NCBI GenBank assembly: GCA_030645365.1
Contig: JAUSMB010000029.1
Span: 1-46,856 of the forward strand
DNA length: 46,856 nucleotides
DNA from: Rugosibacter sp.
Lineage (GTDB): Bacteria > Pseudomonadota > Gammaproteobacteria > Burkholderiales > Rhodocyclaceae
Reading direction: 5' to 3'
Position numbers and translations under genes: made by a program. Shown piece after piece: positions 1 to 9,600 of the stretch. Numbering within the stretch: the stretch's first letter is position 1; every line of letters starts with the position of its first letter. The notes below the pieces were generated by a model. The model saw nothing but the letters and a program-made list of their open reading frames with translations, ran no database searches and was not told where the DNA came from.

Positions 1-632
1 TGAGTCTTGGGCTTACCCAGCGTGGTAAGCGTCTTGGTTAGCTCCAATTCCTTACCTGCATTATTACCCGAAAGAATTTGGATCGCACCCAATGGCAACG
101 GTGCAACAAGTTCAGTCGCAGCAAAAGTTGAAGCGGCACGCGTTGGGGTGGCATGATCTACCGGGGCTGGGTCAACAACAGGTTGTGCCATGACTTCGTT
201 ATTTGGCGCCGGGGGTTCAACACTTGTGACTGCACTTGCTGCGTTATAGCTTTCAACTGATGGCGTCATGGTAGCAGCCATGGTCACTGTGCCAGGACGA
301 AAAATTACAGTGCGCTCAAAATCATCATTGCGGTCAGAGTGCACAACATCACTTACATATTTAAGGCTGTATTTACCTAGCGTAATGACATCCCCAGTCT
401 GTAAAAAATGTTTTTTGATTGACTGGTTATTGACGAAAGTACCATTTGTACTATTGAGGTCTTCCAGGAAAGAATCCTTATAAATAGTAATAATGACAGC
501 GTGCTCGCCCGAGATCGCCAGATTATCAATCTGAATGTCGTTATGCGGCTTGCGACCAATCGTCGTTCGCTCTTTGGTGAGCGGGATTTCTTTAAGAATC
601 GCACCATCAATACTAAGTATGAGTTTTGACAT
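1..632 (-). CDS. FHA-domain protein, C-terminal part outside the window
   Basis: The visible 210 residues begin MSKLILSIDGAILKEIP. Residues about 20-90 form a forkhead-associated fold, with the phosphothreonine-binding signatures TIGRKPHNDIQI, SGEHAV and DLNSTNGTFVN all present. A linker rich in Ala, Pro and Thr follows (about 105-185). The sequence then enters AIQILSGNNAGKELEL and TLGKPKT, which looks like the start of a second FHA domain cut by the left edge. FHA domains bind phosphothreonine peptides. The PP2C phosphatase just upstream on the same strand suggests a Ser/Thr phospho-signalling module. The start at 632 is preceded by a GAAGGA Shine-Dalgarno sequence. The kinase partner is not in view. 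Confidence 0.88.
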   Translation of the reverse strand, partial: MSKLILSIDGAILKEIPLTKERTTIGRKPHNDIQIDNLAISGEHAVIITIYKDSFLEDLNSTNGTFVNNQSIKKHFLQTGDVITLGKYSLKYVSDVVHSDRNDDFERTVIFRPGTVTMAATMTPSVESYNAASAVTSVEPPAPNNEVMAQPVVDPAPVDHATPTRAASTFAATELVAPLPLGAIQILSGNNAGKELELTKTLTTLGKPKT

Positions 633-657
633 TCTTTTATTCCTTCATGACGCTACA

Positions 658-1479
658 TTACTTGAAACAAGTTAAAAGGCGATGCCACCAGCTAACAGAA
701 ACCGGGCGCGGTTCTTTTACCTTGACCAGAATGACAGAAACATTATCGCCCCCGCCATTGTCATTTGCTGATTGTATCAACTGTGACGCACACAAATCGA
801 GATTAGCCGACAACGCATTCAGCGTCATGCCAATTTCTTTATCCGACACCATATCATTGAGTCCGTCAGAACAAAATAGATAAACATCGTCACTCATTAC
901 CTCAAAATCGTGGATTTCAGCAGAGATGTGCGCATCAATGCCTACAGCGCGCGTCACCAGATTTTTATTTCGCGACAATTGTGCCTGCTCACGGGTCAAT
1001 AATCCACTGGCGATCTTTTCTTCCAGCCACGAGTGATCCCGGGTGATTTGAATCAATTCGTTATCTCGCCATCGATACGCACGAGAGTCCCCAATATGGG
1101 CAACAGTCAGCTGATTGCCTTGAAACACCCCAATAACCAGTGTAGTTCCCATTCCTGCATACTGTGCCTGGCTTTGCGCAGCCGAAAAAATAGCCCGATT
1201 GGTTTCGGTAACCCCGATGTCCAATGCGACGTGCGTCGAGGACAAGGCAGCGGCCAACGTAGCCCCCAACTCACGTTTGGCAGCAGAATTTTCCAGCCAC
1301 TTCCCTAGCATCGAGGTAGCCATGCCGCTGGCAACTTCGCCTGCGTTATAGCCACCCATGCCATCGGCAAGGACGACAATGCCACATGCAGCGTTCGCCA
1401 AAACAGAATCTTCGTTATTTGTTCGAACCTTGCCTGTATCTGTCCGAGTGACTATTTCCAGCACGACATCACGCTGCAT
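658..1479 (-). CDS. PP2C-family serine/threonine protein phosphatase
   Basis: This 273-residue protein has the PP2C (PPM, Stp1/PrpC-like) metal-binding motifs in order: RTNNEDS near residue 20, VLADGMGGY near 40, IGDSRAYRW near 130, CSDGLNDMVSD near 205 and GGGDNVSVILV near 240. These acidic residues hold the Mn/Mg ions that remove phosphate from Ser/Thr residues. There is no signal peptide or membrane segment, so it should be cytoplasmic. It lies 25 bp upstream of the FHA gene on the same strand, and the two probably share a transcript. Such pairs occur in Stk/Stp signalling loci and in some type VI secretion clusters; the window does not show which applies. Confidence 0.93.
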   Translation of the reverse strand: MQRDVVLEIVTRTDTGKVRTNNEDSVLANAACGIVVLADGMGGYNAGEVASGMATSMLGKWLENSAAKRELGATLAAALSSTHVALDIGVTETNRAIFSAAQSQAQYAGMGTTLVIGVFQGNQLTVAHIGDSRAYRWRDNELIQITRDHSWLEEKIASGLLTREQAQLSRNKNLVTRAVGIDAHISAEIHDFEVMSDDVYLFCSDGLNDMVSDKEIGMTLNALSANLDLCASQLIQSANDNGGGDNVSVILVKVKEPRPVSVSWWHRLLTCFK

Positions 1480-1600
1480 TGTTCAGCTCCGTCAATAGAT
1501 TAATCTACACAGAAGCAATGGCTCGAGCTCGCGCGCCGTTCCTGCTTGGTGGTTTTGAATAATACAAGGCAACACGGTAAATTTCACTAGCCCTGAAAAC

Positions 1601-1638
1601 AAAAAAGCCGCTCCGGCATGCGCTGGAGCGGCTTTTTT
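1601..1638 (-). terminator. Strong intrinsic terminator downstream of sucCD
   Basis: A perfect inverted repeat has arms at 1601-1614 and 1625-1638 and a 10-nt loop. The core stem is GCCGCTCC/GGAGCGGC. It is flanked by six A on one side and six T on the other, so it could work in both directions. It lies 58 bp past the sucD stop and before the PP2C gene, so it probably ends the sucCD transcript. The rest of the 1480-1695 gap holds the PP2C promoter region and a weak copy of the dispersed repeat at 1648-1669. Confidence 0.9.
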
Positions 1639-1695
1639 CAGTTCTTGCGCCGTATGACCAGCGCCAGCGCGGTGCGTCTCTTCGAGAACTTTTCG

Positions 1696-2589
1696 TTACA
1701 GCATGGCTTTGAGCAATTTAGCCATTTCTGACGGATTGCGTGTTACCTTGAAACCACAGTCTTCCATAACCGCCAGCTTGGCTTCTGCTGTATCCGCCCC
1801 GCCGGAAATCAGCGCGCCAGCATGACCCATGCGTTTGCCTGCGGGAGCGGTGACGCCAGCGATGAAGCCGACAATTGGTTTTTTCATGTTGGCCTTGCAC
1901 CACATGGCCGCATCGGCTTCGTCCGGACCGCCAATTTCGCCAATCATGATCACCGCATCAGTTTCCGGATCCTCATTGAACATGCGCATCACGTCGATAT
2001 GTTTCAAGCCATTGATCGGGTCGCCACCAATCCCGACAGCCGAGGATTGGCCCAGACCGATTTCGGTGAGCTGCGCCACCGCTTCATAGGTCAAGGTGCC
2101 GGAACGCGAAACCACGCCGATACGACCCTTGCGATGAATATGACCGGGCATGATGCCGATCTTGATTTCATCCGGCGTAATCAGGCCAGGGCAGTTGGGA
2201 CCGAGCAACAGCGTCTCTTTGCCACCGCCCGCCACTTTTTTCTTCATCTTGTTACGCACCATCAGCATGTCGCGCACAGGAATGCCTTCGGTGATGCAGA
2301 TGGCCAAATCGAGGTCGGCTTCGCAAGCTTCCCAGATCGCGTCGGCTGCGCCTGCGGGCGGCACATAAATAACAGAAACCGTTGCGCCTGTTTCCGATTT
2401 GGCCTCTTTGACGGATGCGTAAATGGGAATGTTAAAAATGCTCTCGCCCGCTTTTTTCGGATTTACGCCAGCAACAAAGCAATTCTTGCCGTTGGCATAC
2501 TCCTGACATTTTTCAGTATGAAACTGCCCGGTTTTACCGGTAATGCCTTGCGTGATGACCTTGGTGTTTTTATCAATCAGAATGGACAT
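1696..2589 (-). CDS. sucD: Succinyl-CoA synthetase, alpha subunit
   Basis: SucD is the CoA-binding, phosphohistidine-carrying subunit of succinyl-CoA synthetase, which interconverts succinyl-CoA and succinate with formation of ATP or GTP in the TCA cycle. The 297 residues start with the CoA-binding Rossmann region (TQGITGKTGQFHT). They contain GPNCPGLITP and SRSGTLTYE and end with the active-site histidine in KRMGHAGALISGG (His256 by my count). A short Lys/Gly-rich stretch before GPNCPG (about 114-126) makes it slightly longer than the E. coli protein. It follows sucC by 24 bp on the same strand and the two are surely co-transcribed. Confidence 0.98.
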   Translation of the reverse strand: MSILIDKNTKVITQGITGKTGQFHTEKCQEYANGKNCFVAGVNPKKAGESIFNIPIYASVKEAKSETGATVSVIYVPPAGAADAIWEACEADLDLAICITEGIPVRDMLMVRNKMKKKVAGGGKETLLLGPNCPGLITPDEIKIGIMPGHIHRKGRIGVVSRSGTLTYEAVAQLTEIGLGQSSAVGIGGDPINGLKHIDVMRMFNEDPETDAVIMIGEIGGPDEADAAMWCKANMKKPIVGFIAGVTAPAGKRMGHAGALISGGADTAEAKLAVMEDCGFKVTRNPSEMAKLLKAML

Positions 2590-2613
2590 GGTTAATTTTC
2601 CTTAGCGTAATTC

Positions 2614-3786
<1,173 letters not shown>

Positions 3787-3880
3787 GCGTCATCCTTATC
3801 CTTGTGGTCAATGGTTAATGCTACTGGGGGAGTAATGGTGTTTGAAAATGATGAGACTTTTTGATTTTAACCGGCCTAAT

Positions 3881-4465
3881 TTAGTTGTCGGCCTTATTTT
3901 TTACATGCCATCGCGGATAGAAACGCCGAACGGTCTCCGAAGAAATTTCCAGCGCATGGCATTTATCGAGCTGAACAGGTTGTTTTGTGACTCGATCATC
4001 CCAATCCATAACGCCACCCTCGCGCTGAAGACTAGCCATGGTCTGGAAAGCCGCAGTAGGCAACGCGCCCAGCAGCTCGGTAATATGTGAGCAGCCACGC
4101 ACCCCGCCAAAGCGCTCAATCACCGCACGACGAAAGCCTTTGAGCAAGCTCAAGCCGATCAATTGCTGATATACCGGTGCAATCGTGTCGCAACCGCCGG
4201 GATAAGGCACTGCATCCGAACTGGCAACTGCATCATGAATGGTCATGTTCAGATCCACGGTAACCCGCACGCGCATATCATGCAAAGGTTCGCCTTTAAG
4301 GCGCACGCCCAGCGAAGGTGGCAACGGATAATCCTTGTCTTTCAAATCAGTCATGCGTGCTTCAATATCCAGCATTCCATCTTCACGATGCCAGCATTCG
4401 ATTTCGACGCGGCGAATATGGACTATTTTTCGAGAAGCAGTAGGGGCAGGTAAAGGCATGTGCAA
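3881..4465 (-). CDS. DUF2889 family protein of unknown function
   Basis: This 194-residue protein matches my recollection of the DUF2889 family. Recognisable features are the opening VEIECWHREDGMLDIEARMTD, the segment RGCSHITELL and the segment QLDKCHAL near the C-terminus, with conserved Cys and His residues. No biochemical function is established that I know of. The invariant Cys/His pattern could bind a metal or be catalytic, but that is inference. No signal peptide or membrane helix is visible. It is upstream of sucC on the same strand, so transcription could read into sucCD. The start at 4465 encodes MHMP; the second ATG is also possible. Confidence 0.8.
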   Translation of the reverse strand: MHMPLPAPTASRKIVHIRRVEIECWHREDGMLDIEARMTDLKDKDYPLPPSLGVRLKGEPLHDMRVRVTVDLNMTIHDAVASSDAVPYPGGCDTIAPVYQQLIGLSLLKGFRRAVIERFGGVRGCSHITELLGALPTAAFQTMASLQREGGVMDWDDRVTKQPVQLDKCHALEISSETVRRFYPRWHVKNKADN

Positions 4466-4650
4466 ACCAGGCAGACTGGGTAACTGAATGACTTAAGGGC
4501 GGAAAAATGGATGGAATCTCAAAAATAGCTTACAAGGGGCAGAGTGACAGCGACTTGAAGTAACTTGACTGTCCCGCCCTTTTGTTGCGGTGCAAGATAA
4601 TACCATGAGGCTTTACCATCCTGCTTGGCCTTGAACTCACGGCGTTTGCG

Positions 4651-4670
4651 TTTGTTATTGTTTGTTATTG
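4651..4670. repeat. Perfect 10-bp tandem duplication upstream of msrA
   Basis: TTTGTTATTG is present twice in direct succession. It lies in the 263-bp gap between the divergent DUF2889 and msrA genes, about 60 bp before the msrA start. It could affect msrA promoter spacing or be a recent slippage event. The rest of the gap (4466-4728) shows no convincing gene, and I could not fix a promoter. Confidence 0.8.
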
Positions 4671-4728
4671 CCTGTGCTTCACTCCCCCAATTTCCTCCCC
4701 GGCTTCCCTCCCCCTATCTTTCAATAGG

Positions 4729-5343
4729 ATGAATTTGCTTTTATCCTGTTCACTGTTTTCTACCAACCCAGCCCAAAATGCCATGACGCCCCCCACTCAA
4801 ACTCATCAACCGATGCAACTGGCCACCTTAGGCGGCGGTTGTTTCTGGTGCCTTGAAGCGGCCTTCATTCAACTCACCGGGATAAATTCAGTGATCTCCG
4901 GTTATGCAGGTGGTTACACGGACAATCCCGATTACACCAGCGTGTGCAGTGAGCGCACCGGCCATGCGGAAGTCGTTCAAGTTCATTTCGATCCGACGCT
5001 CATTGACTACCGCACACTGCTCGAAGCCTTTTTTGCCATTCATGATCCGACCACGCTCAACCGGCAGGGCAACGATGTTGGCACGCAATATCGCTCCGTC
5101 ATTTTCACTCATGATGCCGCACAAGTCACCCTTGCAAATGCACTGATTGCAGAGCTCACCGCGAATCAAATATGGTCGGAACCTATCGTCACCGCCGTCT
5201 TGCCAGCGCCGACTTTTTGGCCTGCGGAAGCGTATCACCAGAATTATTTTGCAAATAATCCCAACCAGCCCTACTGCCAGTTTGTTGTTGGGCCGAAAGC
5301 AGCGAAGTTACGCCAGGTTTTTGCGCACGGTTTAAAAAAATAA
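4729..5343 (+). CDS. msrA: Peptide-methionine (S)-S-oxide reductase MsrA
   Basis: MsrA reduces methionine-S-sulfoxide in proteins back to methionine. The active-site motif GGGCFWCLEAAF lies near residues 35-46; the first Cys is the catalytic one and the second Cys of the motif is an extra. The family landmarks GYAGGYTDNPDYTSVCSERTGHAEVVQV, DPTTLNRQGNDVGTQYRS and NPNQPYCQFVVGPKAAKLR are all present. The start is uncertain: ATG at 4729 gives a hydrophobic N-terminus containing LLLSC, ATG at 4783 gives a plain cytoplasmic protein, and neither has a good Shine-Dalgarno sequence. A copy of the dispersed repeat (5191-5217) encodes VLPAPTF just before PAEAYHQ. The gene converges on the ankyrin gene 20 bp away. 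Confidence 0.95.
   Translation: MNLLLSCSLFSTNPAQNAMTPPTQTHQPMQLATLGGGCFWCLEAAFIQLTGINSVISGYAGGYTDNPDYTSVCSERTGHAEVVQVHFDPTLIDYRTLLEAFFAIHDPTTLNRQGNDVGTQYRSVIFTHDAAQVTLANALIAELTANQIWSEPIVTAVLPAPTFWPAEAYHQNYFANNPNQPYCQFVVGPKAAKLRQVFAHGLKK
5191..5217 (-). repeat. Dispersed repeat copy inside msrA
   Basis: On the minus strand this site reads AAAAAGTCGGCGCTGGC followed by AAGACGGCGGT. It matches the 15-nt core exactly and most of the tail. It is antisense to msrA and is read in frame as AVLPAPTF. Confidence 0.85.
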
Positions 5344-5363
5344 CAACCGACTCAATCAGAGAA

Positions 5364-6524
5364 TCAGGGAGCGGACTGTGCGACGCGCATCAAGGCAGCC
5401 GCCTGACGATACGCGGCCAGCGCCTCGCCACGATGACCAGCTGATTCAAGCGCACGGGCGCGACGTAAAAGTTCTTCTGCTGGATCAGCAACAGCATCCA
5501 TCTCCTTGGTGCTATTGCTGATTTTTTCAGTAGCCGTGCCAACTGCCGATCCAGCCCTTGGCGGGGCATAACGCAGCCCTGTAGATTGCACCGTCGGGTT
5601 GCCACGCTGCGCTGAAATCATCAGGCCTGTGGCGGTGCGCGGCGCAGCCGCTCTGCTCGCGGGCTTCTCTGTCTTCTGAATGGTCACCAGCGCTTCGCGA
5701 TACAGCTTTAATGCGGCGTCAGGCTGCCCCGCCACGGCCATTTTTCTGGCCTGCTTCAACAACTTATCGGCACGATCCGATACGGGCTGCGAACGTATCG
5801 CCTGACCCCAGCTGCCTGCTGGCTGGGCAGCAATGGCAGCAAAATTTTTGCTGCCAGCGATCTCGCGGGCAATGACCACATTATTGTTACGCATCGCCCA
5901 ACGCACCGCATTTTCGCCATTGTCATTATTGATTTCGCCTTGTGCTCCGGCTTTGAGCAAAGCAGTTGCAATCCCGGCCTGCCCTTCTCTTGCAGCCATC
6001 ATGAGGGGTGTTGAACCATTCGGCGACAAGGCGTCCACCTCAGCGCCCTGTGTCAGCAAATAGCGCACAATGGCCTCGTGCCCGGCAAATGCGGCGTAGT
6101 GCAATGCAGACCATGCCTTACCCTGCCGACTGGGTTGTGCACCCTGTGCAATAAGCCAGCGCACAGCGTCAAGATGTCCCTTCCAGCTGGCATGCAACAA
6201 AGCGGTTTCACCATGTGCATTTACCGCATTGACATCTGCCCCGCGCGACAAAAACAACGCCATCATGGGAATGTTTCCTTCCCATGCGCCGATCATCAAG
6301 CCGCTGCCAATGAGGCTGCCTTTAAAATCCGGCGGCAGGCCCGCATCCAGCCATGCGCGGGCCTGCGCCACATCACCGCGTTCAATGGCAACCGAAAATG
6401 CGACGCGATCTGGCAGGCTGGTAGCCGAAGCAGGTGCGGTAGCAAACAAATTGGCCAACGGATTGGCCAGCGCAGTAGACAATGTGGTCGTCAGAATGCA
6501 CAGGCAGGCAAGCAATTTTTTCAT
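5364..6524 (-). CDS. Exported ankyrin-repeat protein with C-terminal TPR-like helices
   Basis: This 386-residue protein starts with a signal peptide (MKKLLACLCILTTTLSTALA, cleavage after ALA), so it is probably periplasmic. About five ankyrin repeats cover residues 70-220, with typical strings such as GADVNAVNAHGETALLHASWKGH, here split by repeat, and SALHYAAFAGHEAIVRYLL. The C-terminal third is low-complexity Ala/Pro/Arg with two short TPR-like hairpins, each ending in a (D/E)AALxxYRxA pattern. Both folds bind proteins. It lies about 90 bp past the transglutaminase stop on the same strand, so it may be the last gene of the Anbu operon. Its partner is unknown. Confidence 0.85.
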   Translation of the reverse strand: MKKLLACLCILTTTLSTALANPLANLFATAPASATSLPDRVAFSVAIERGDVAQARAWLDAGLPPDFKGSLIGSGLMIGAWEGNIPMMALFLSRGADVNAVNAHGETALLHASWKGHLDAVRWLIAQGAQPSRQGKAWSALHYAAFAGHEAIVRYLLTQGAEVDALSPNGSTPLMMAAREGQAGIATALLKAGAQGEINNDNGENAVRWAMRNNNVVIAREIAGSKNFAAIAAQPAGSWGQAIRSQPVSDRADKLLKQARKMAVAGQPDAALKLYREALVTIQKTEKPASRAAAPRTATGLMISAQRGNPTVQSTGLRYAPPRAGSAVGTATEKISNSTKEMDAVADPAEELLRRARALESAGHRGEALAAYRQAAALMRVAQSAP

Positions 6525-6553
6525 AACGCGCAGTATACCGGTCGGCCAAACCG

Positions 6554-6613
6554 CTACTGTTGCTGTTGTTGCTGCTGTTGCTGTTGTTGCTCAGATTCCA
6601 TATCGCTTGCCAT
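6554..6613 (-). other. Possible 19-codon micro-ORF ending in eleven glutamines
   Basis: Just past the transglutaminase stop a short frame reads MASDMESE, then eleven Gln codons, then a TAG stop. There is no clear ribosome-binding site. It may simply be the translation of a trinucleotide repeat. I list it because it begins only 5 nt from the upstream stop codon and could be translated by re-initiation. Confidence 0.2.
6557..6589 (-). repeat. CAG/CAA trinucleotide tract
   Basis: Eleven consecutive CAA or CAG triplets on the minus strand occupy the gap between the transglutaminase and ankyrin genes. On the plus strand this reads as TTG/CTG triplets. CAA and CAG are mixed, so the tract is imperfect at the nucleotide level. 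Confidence 0.9.
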
Positions 6614-6617
6614 ATCA

Positions 6618-9600
6618 TTAAGTCATGATTTCTGGCGCGCGGCGCAAATCCAGCGTCATCGGGTAATCCGGATTGCGACCTTCGCGCCGGACATGCATCG
6701 GGCCAGGGGAATGCCCATGACCCCAGAACCGCGCGATACGGCGAGATTCCGCCTCATTGGCATTGACGGGGAAAGTCTCGTAACTGCGGCCGCCCGGATG
6801 CACAACGTGGTAAGTGCAACCGCCAATCGCGCGGCCGTTCCAGGTGTCCACCAGGTCGAACACCAGCGGGCTGTGCACGCCGATGGTCGGGTGCAGCGCG
6901 GAAGGCGGCGCCCAGGCACGGTAGCGCACACCAGCGACATATTCACCCGGCGTGCCGGTCGGGTTGAGCGGTACCTGGCGGCCATTGCAGGTGAGGATGT
7001 AGCGCGTGTCGTTCATGTGGCGCACCTTCACTTGCAGGCGTTCCACCGACGAATCGACATACCGCGCCGTGCCGCCAGCGCCGACTTCTTCGCCCAGCAC
7101 ATGCCAAGGCTCAATCGCTTGGCGCAGTTCGATTTCGATGCCGTGATACACCACCGCGCCATAGCGCGGAAAACGGAATTCGATAAAGGGAGCGAACCAT
7201 TCGAAGTCAAAGGCATAACCGGCTTGCTGCAAATCCTGCACGACATCGTGCATGTCTTGCGCCACGTAGTGCGGCAGCATGAAGCGGTCATGCAGGCCGG
7301 TGCCCCAGCGGGTCAGGCGGCCACGATACGGCGTCTGCCAGAAGCGCGCCACCAGCGCGCGCAGCAGCAGCATTTGCAGCAGGCTCATCTGCGCGTGGGG
7401 CGGCATCTCGAAGCCGCGAAATTCCAGCAAGCCTAAACGTCCGGCTGAACCATCGGGCGAATACAGCTTGTCAATGCAGAATTCGGCACGATGCGTGTTG
7501 CCGGACAAATCAATCAGCAAGTTGCGCAGCAGGCGATCCACCAACCAGGGCGCCAAGGTTTCCACGCCGGGCTGCAAGCTCTCCTGCATTTGCTGAAAGG
7601 CGATTTCCAGCTCATACAGGCTTTCGTGCCGCGCCTCATCCACGCGCGGCGACTGGCTGGTGGGGCCGATGAACATGCCGGAAAACAAATAAGACAGCGC
7701 CGGATGACTTTGCCAGTAGGTAATCAAGCTCATCAGCAGATCCGGCCGTCTGAGGCAGGGTGAATCGGCAGGCGTTATGCCGCCCAGCGTCAGATGATTG
7801 CCGCCGCCCGTGCCGGTGTGACGGCCATCGAGCATGAATTTATCGGTGCCCAGCCGTGAGAGTCGCGCTGCCTCGTACAACGTTTGCGTGTTTTCCACCA
7901 GCTCCGGCCAGGCGCTTGCCGGGTGGATATTGACTTCAATCACGCCGGGGTCTGGCGTGATCTTGAACACCTTGATGCGTGGATCATTCGGCGGTGAATA
8001 GCCTTCGATGCGCACGGGCAAAGCCAGGGCCGCGGCGGTTTTTTCCACCGCGTCGAGCAGATCCACAAAATCTTCCAGCAGCGTTACGGGCGGCAGGAAC
8101 ACATGCAGCACGCCTTCCCTCACCTCGACGCACAAGGCGGTATGCACGATCTCATGCGGCGCGTATTCCGCCTTGGCGGTTTTCACGGATTTCGGGGCGC
8201 TGCGCACTTTGGGCAATACGCGCAATGCGCCGATCTCATCAAAAGGATCACGGGCAAACGCCTCTTCCTGATCTTCAGGCGCCACCATTGGCAAGGAGGC
8301 CAGCGGCAGGCGCAAGCCCATAGGCGAGTCGCCCGGCACCAGATAAAGATGCTCACGGCGCAAAGGCCAGGGACTGGACAAAAAGTCGGCGCTGGCGATA
8401 CGCCGCCCCTTTCCGGAATGGCGGCTTTCATCCTTGGCTGGCGACGCATGCACGGCCTTTAACGGCAGCACATAACCCACCACTGCACCCAGCCCCTTTT
8501 CGATCAAGGCTGCAATGCGCCGACGCTCATCCGCCAGCTTCAAATCCAGCTTGAGCGGATCAAAATTCTTCGGCCAGCGTTGTTCCTGATCAATGTTGTA
8601 GACCACATCCTCATACGCCGGAATCGCAAACGAGCTATCCAGCCCGAGCAGCTGAGTCAGCTGGTCAATAAATCGCTTGGCATCTTCCACAGCATGCGGC
8701 TTGGCAGGCGGCTGGATGGCGATGAGTTTTTCGTCATGCCACAGCGGATGGCCATCGGCACGCCAGTAACAGCCAAGCGCCCAGCGTGGCAAGGGCTCAC
8801 CGGGATACCATTTGCCCTGGCCAAAATGCACCATCGCACCGGGTGAAAAGGCCGCTTTCAAGCGCATCATCAGTGCGCGTGACAGCTCGCTTTTCTTGTC
8901 GGACAATGCGGTGTAATTCCACTCCGCGCCTTCCATGTCGTCAATCGACACGAAGGTCGGCTCGCCGCCCATGGTCAGCCGCACATCATTTTTTTTCAGC
9001 TCGGCATCCACCTGATGGCCAATGTCCTGCATCGCCTGCCATTGCGCGGGCGTGTAGGGTTTGGTCACGCGCGGGTCTTCATGGATGCGAGTGACCTGCA
9101 TGGAAAAATCAAAATGCGTTTCGCACTTGCCCGTCGCGCCGATCACCGGCGCGGCGGATGATGGCATCGCGGTACATGCCAGCGGAATATGCCCTTCGCC
9201 GGCCAGCAGGCCGGAGGTCGCATCCAGGCCAATCCAGCCGGCGCCAGGAATATAGACCTCGGTCCAGGCGTGCAGGTCAGTGAAATCCACCGCTGTTCCC
9301 GAAGGGCCATCCAGGGCTTTGACGTCCGCCACCAGTTGGATCAAATACCCCGAAGCAAAGCGCGCCGCCAGGCCGCAATGGCGCAGGGCCTGCACCAGCA
9401 GCCATGCCGAATCACGGCAGGAGCCGGATTTGAGCTCTAACGTTTGTTCGGGCGTTTGCACACCCGGCTCCATGCGCACGATGTAACTGATATCGCGCTG
9501 CACGCGCTGATTAATGGCGATCAGCATGTCGATCGTGCGCATTTTCGGCTGGATCAACTCGCTCTTGGTGCGCGCCAGCCAGGTTTTGAAAATCGGCGCG

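Noticed and set aside
377..610. Minus-strand open frame of 77 codons inside the FHA gene
   Set aside because: It is in a different frame from the FHA protein, which has strong motif support and a ribosome-binding site.
1822..2595. Plus-strand open frame of 257 codons
   Set aside because: It is antisense to sucD and reflects its codon pattern.
6078..7436. Long plus-strand open frame of 452 codons with a run of cysteines
   Set aside because: It lies antisense to the ankyrin and transglutaminase genes, both of which have clear homology. The Cys run is only the TGC/TGT reading of the CAG/CAA tract.
8380..8407. Hairpin or terminator function for the dispersed repeat
   Set aside because: Only a minority of copies can pair CGGCG with CGCCG; most have CGGCG at both places, so a conserved stem is not supported.
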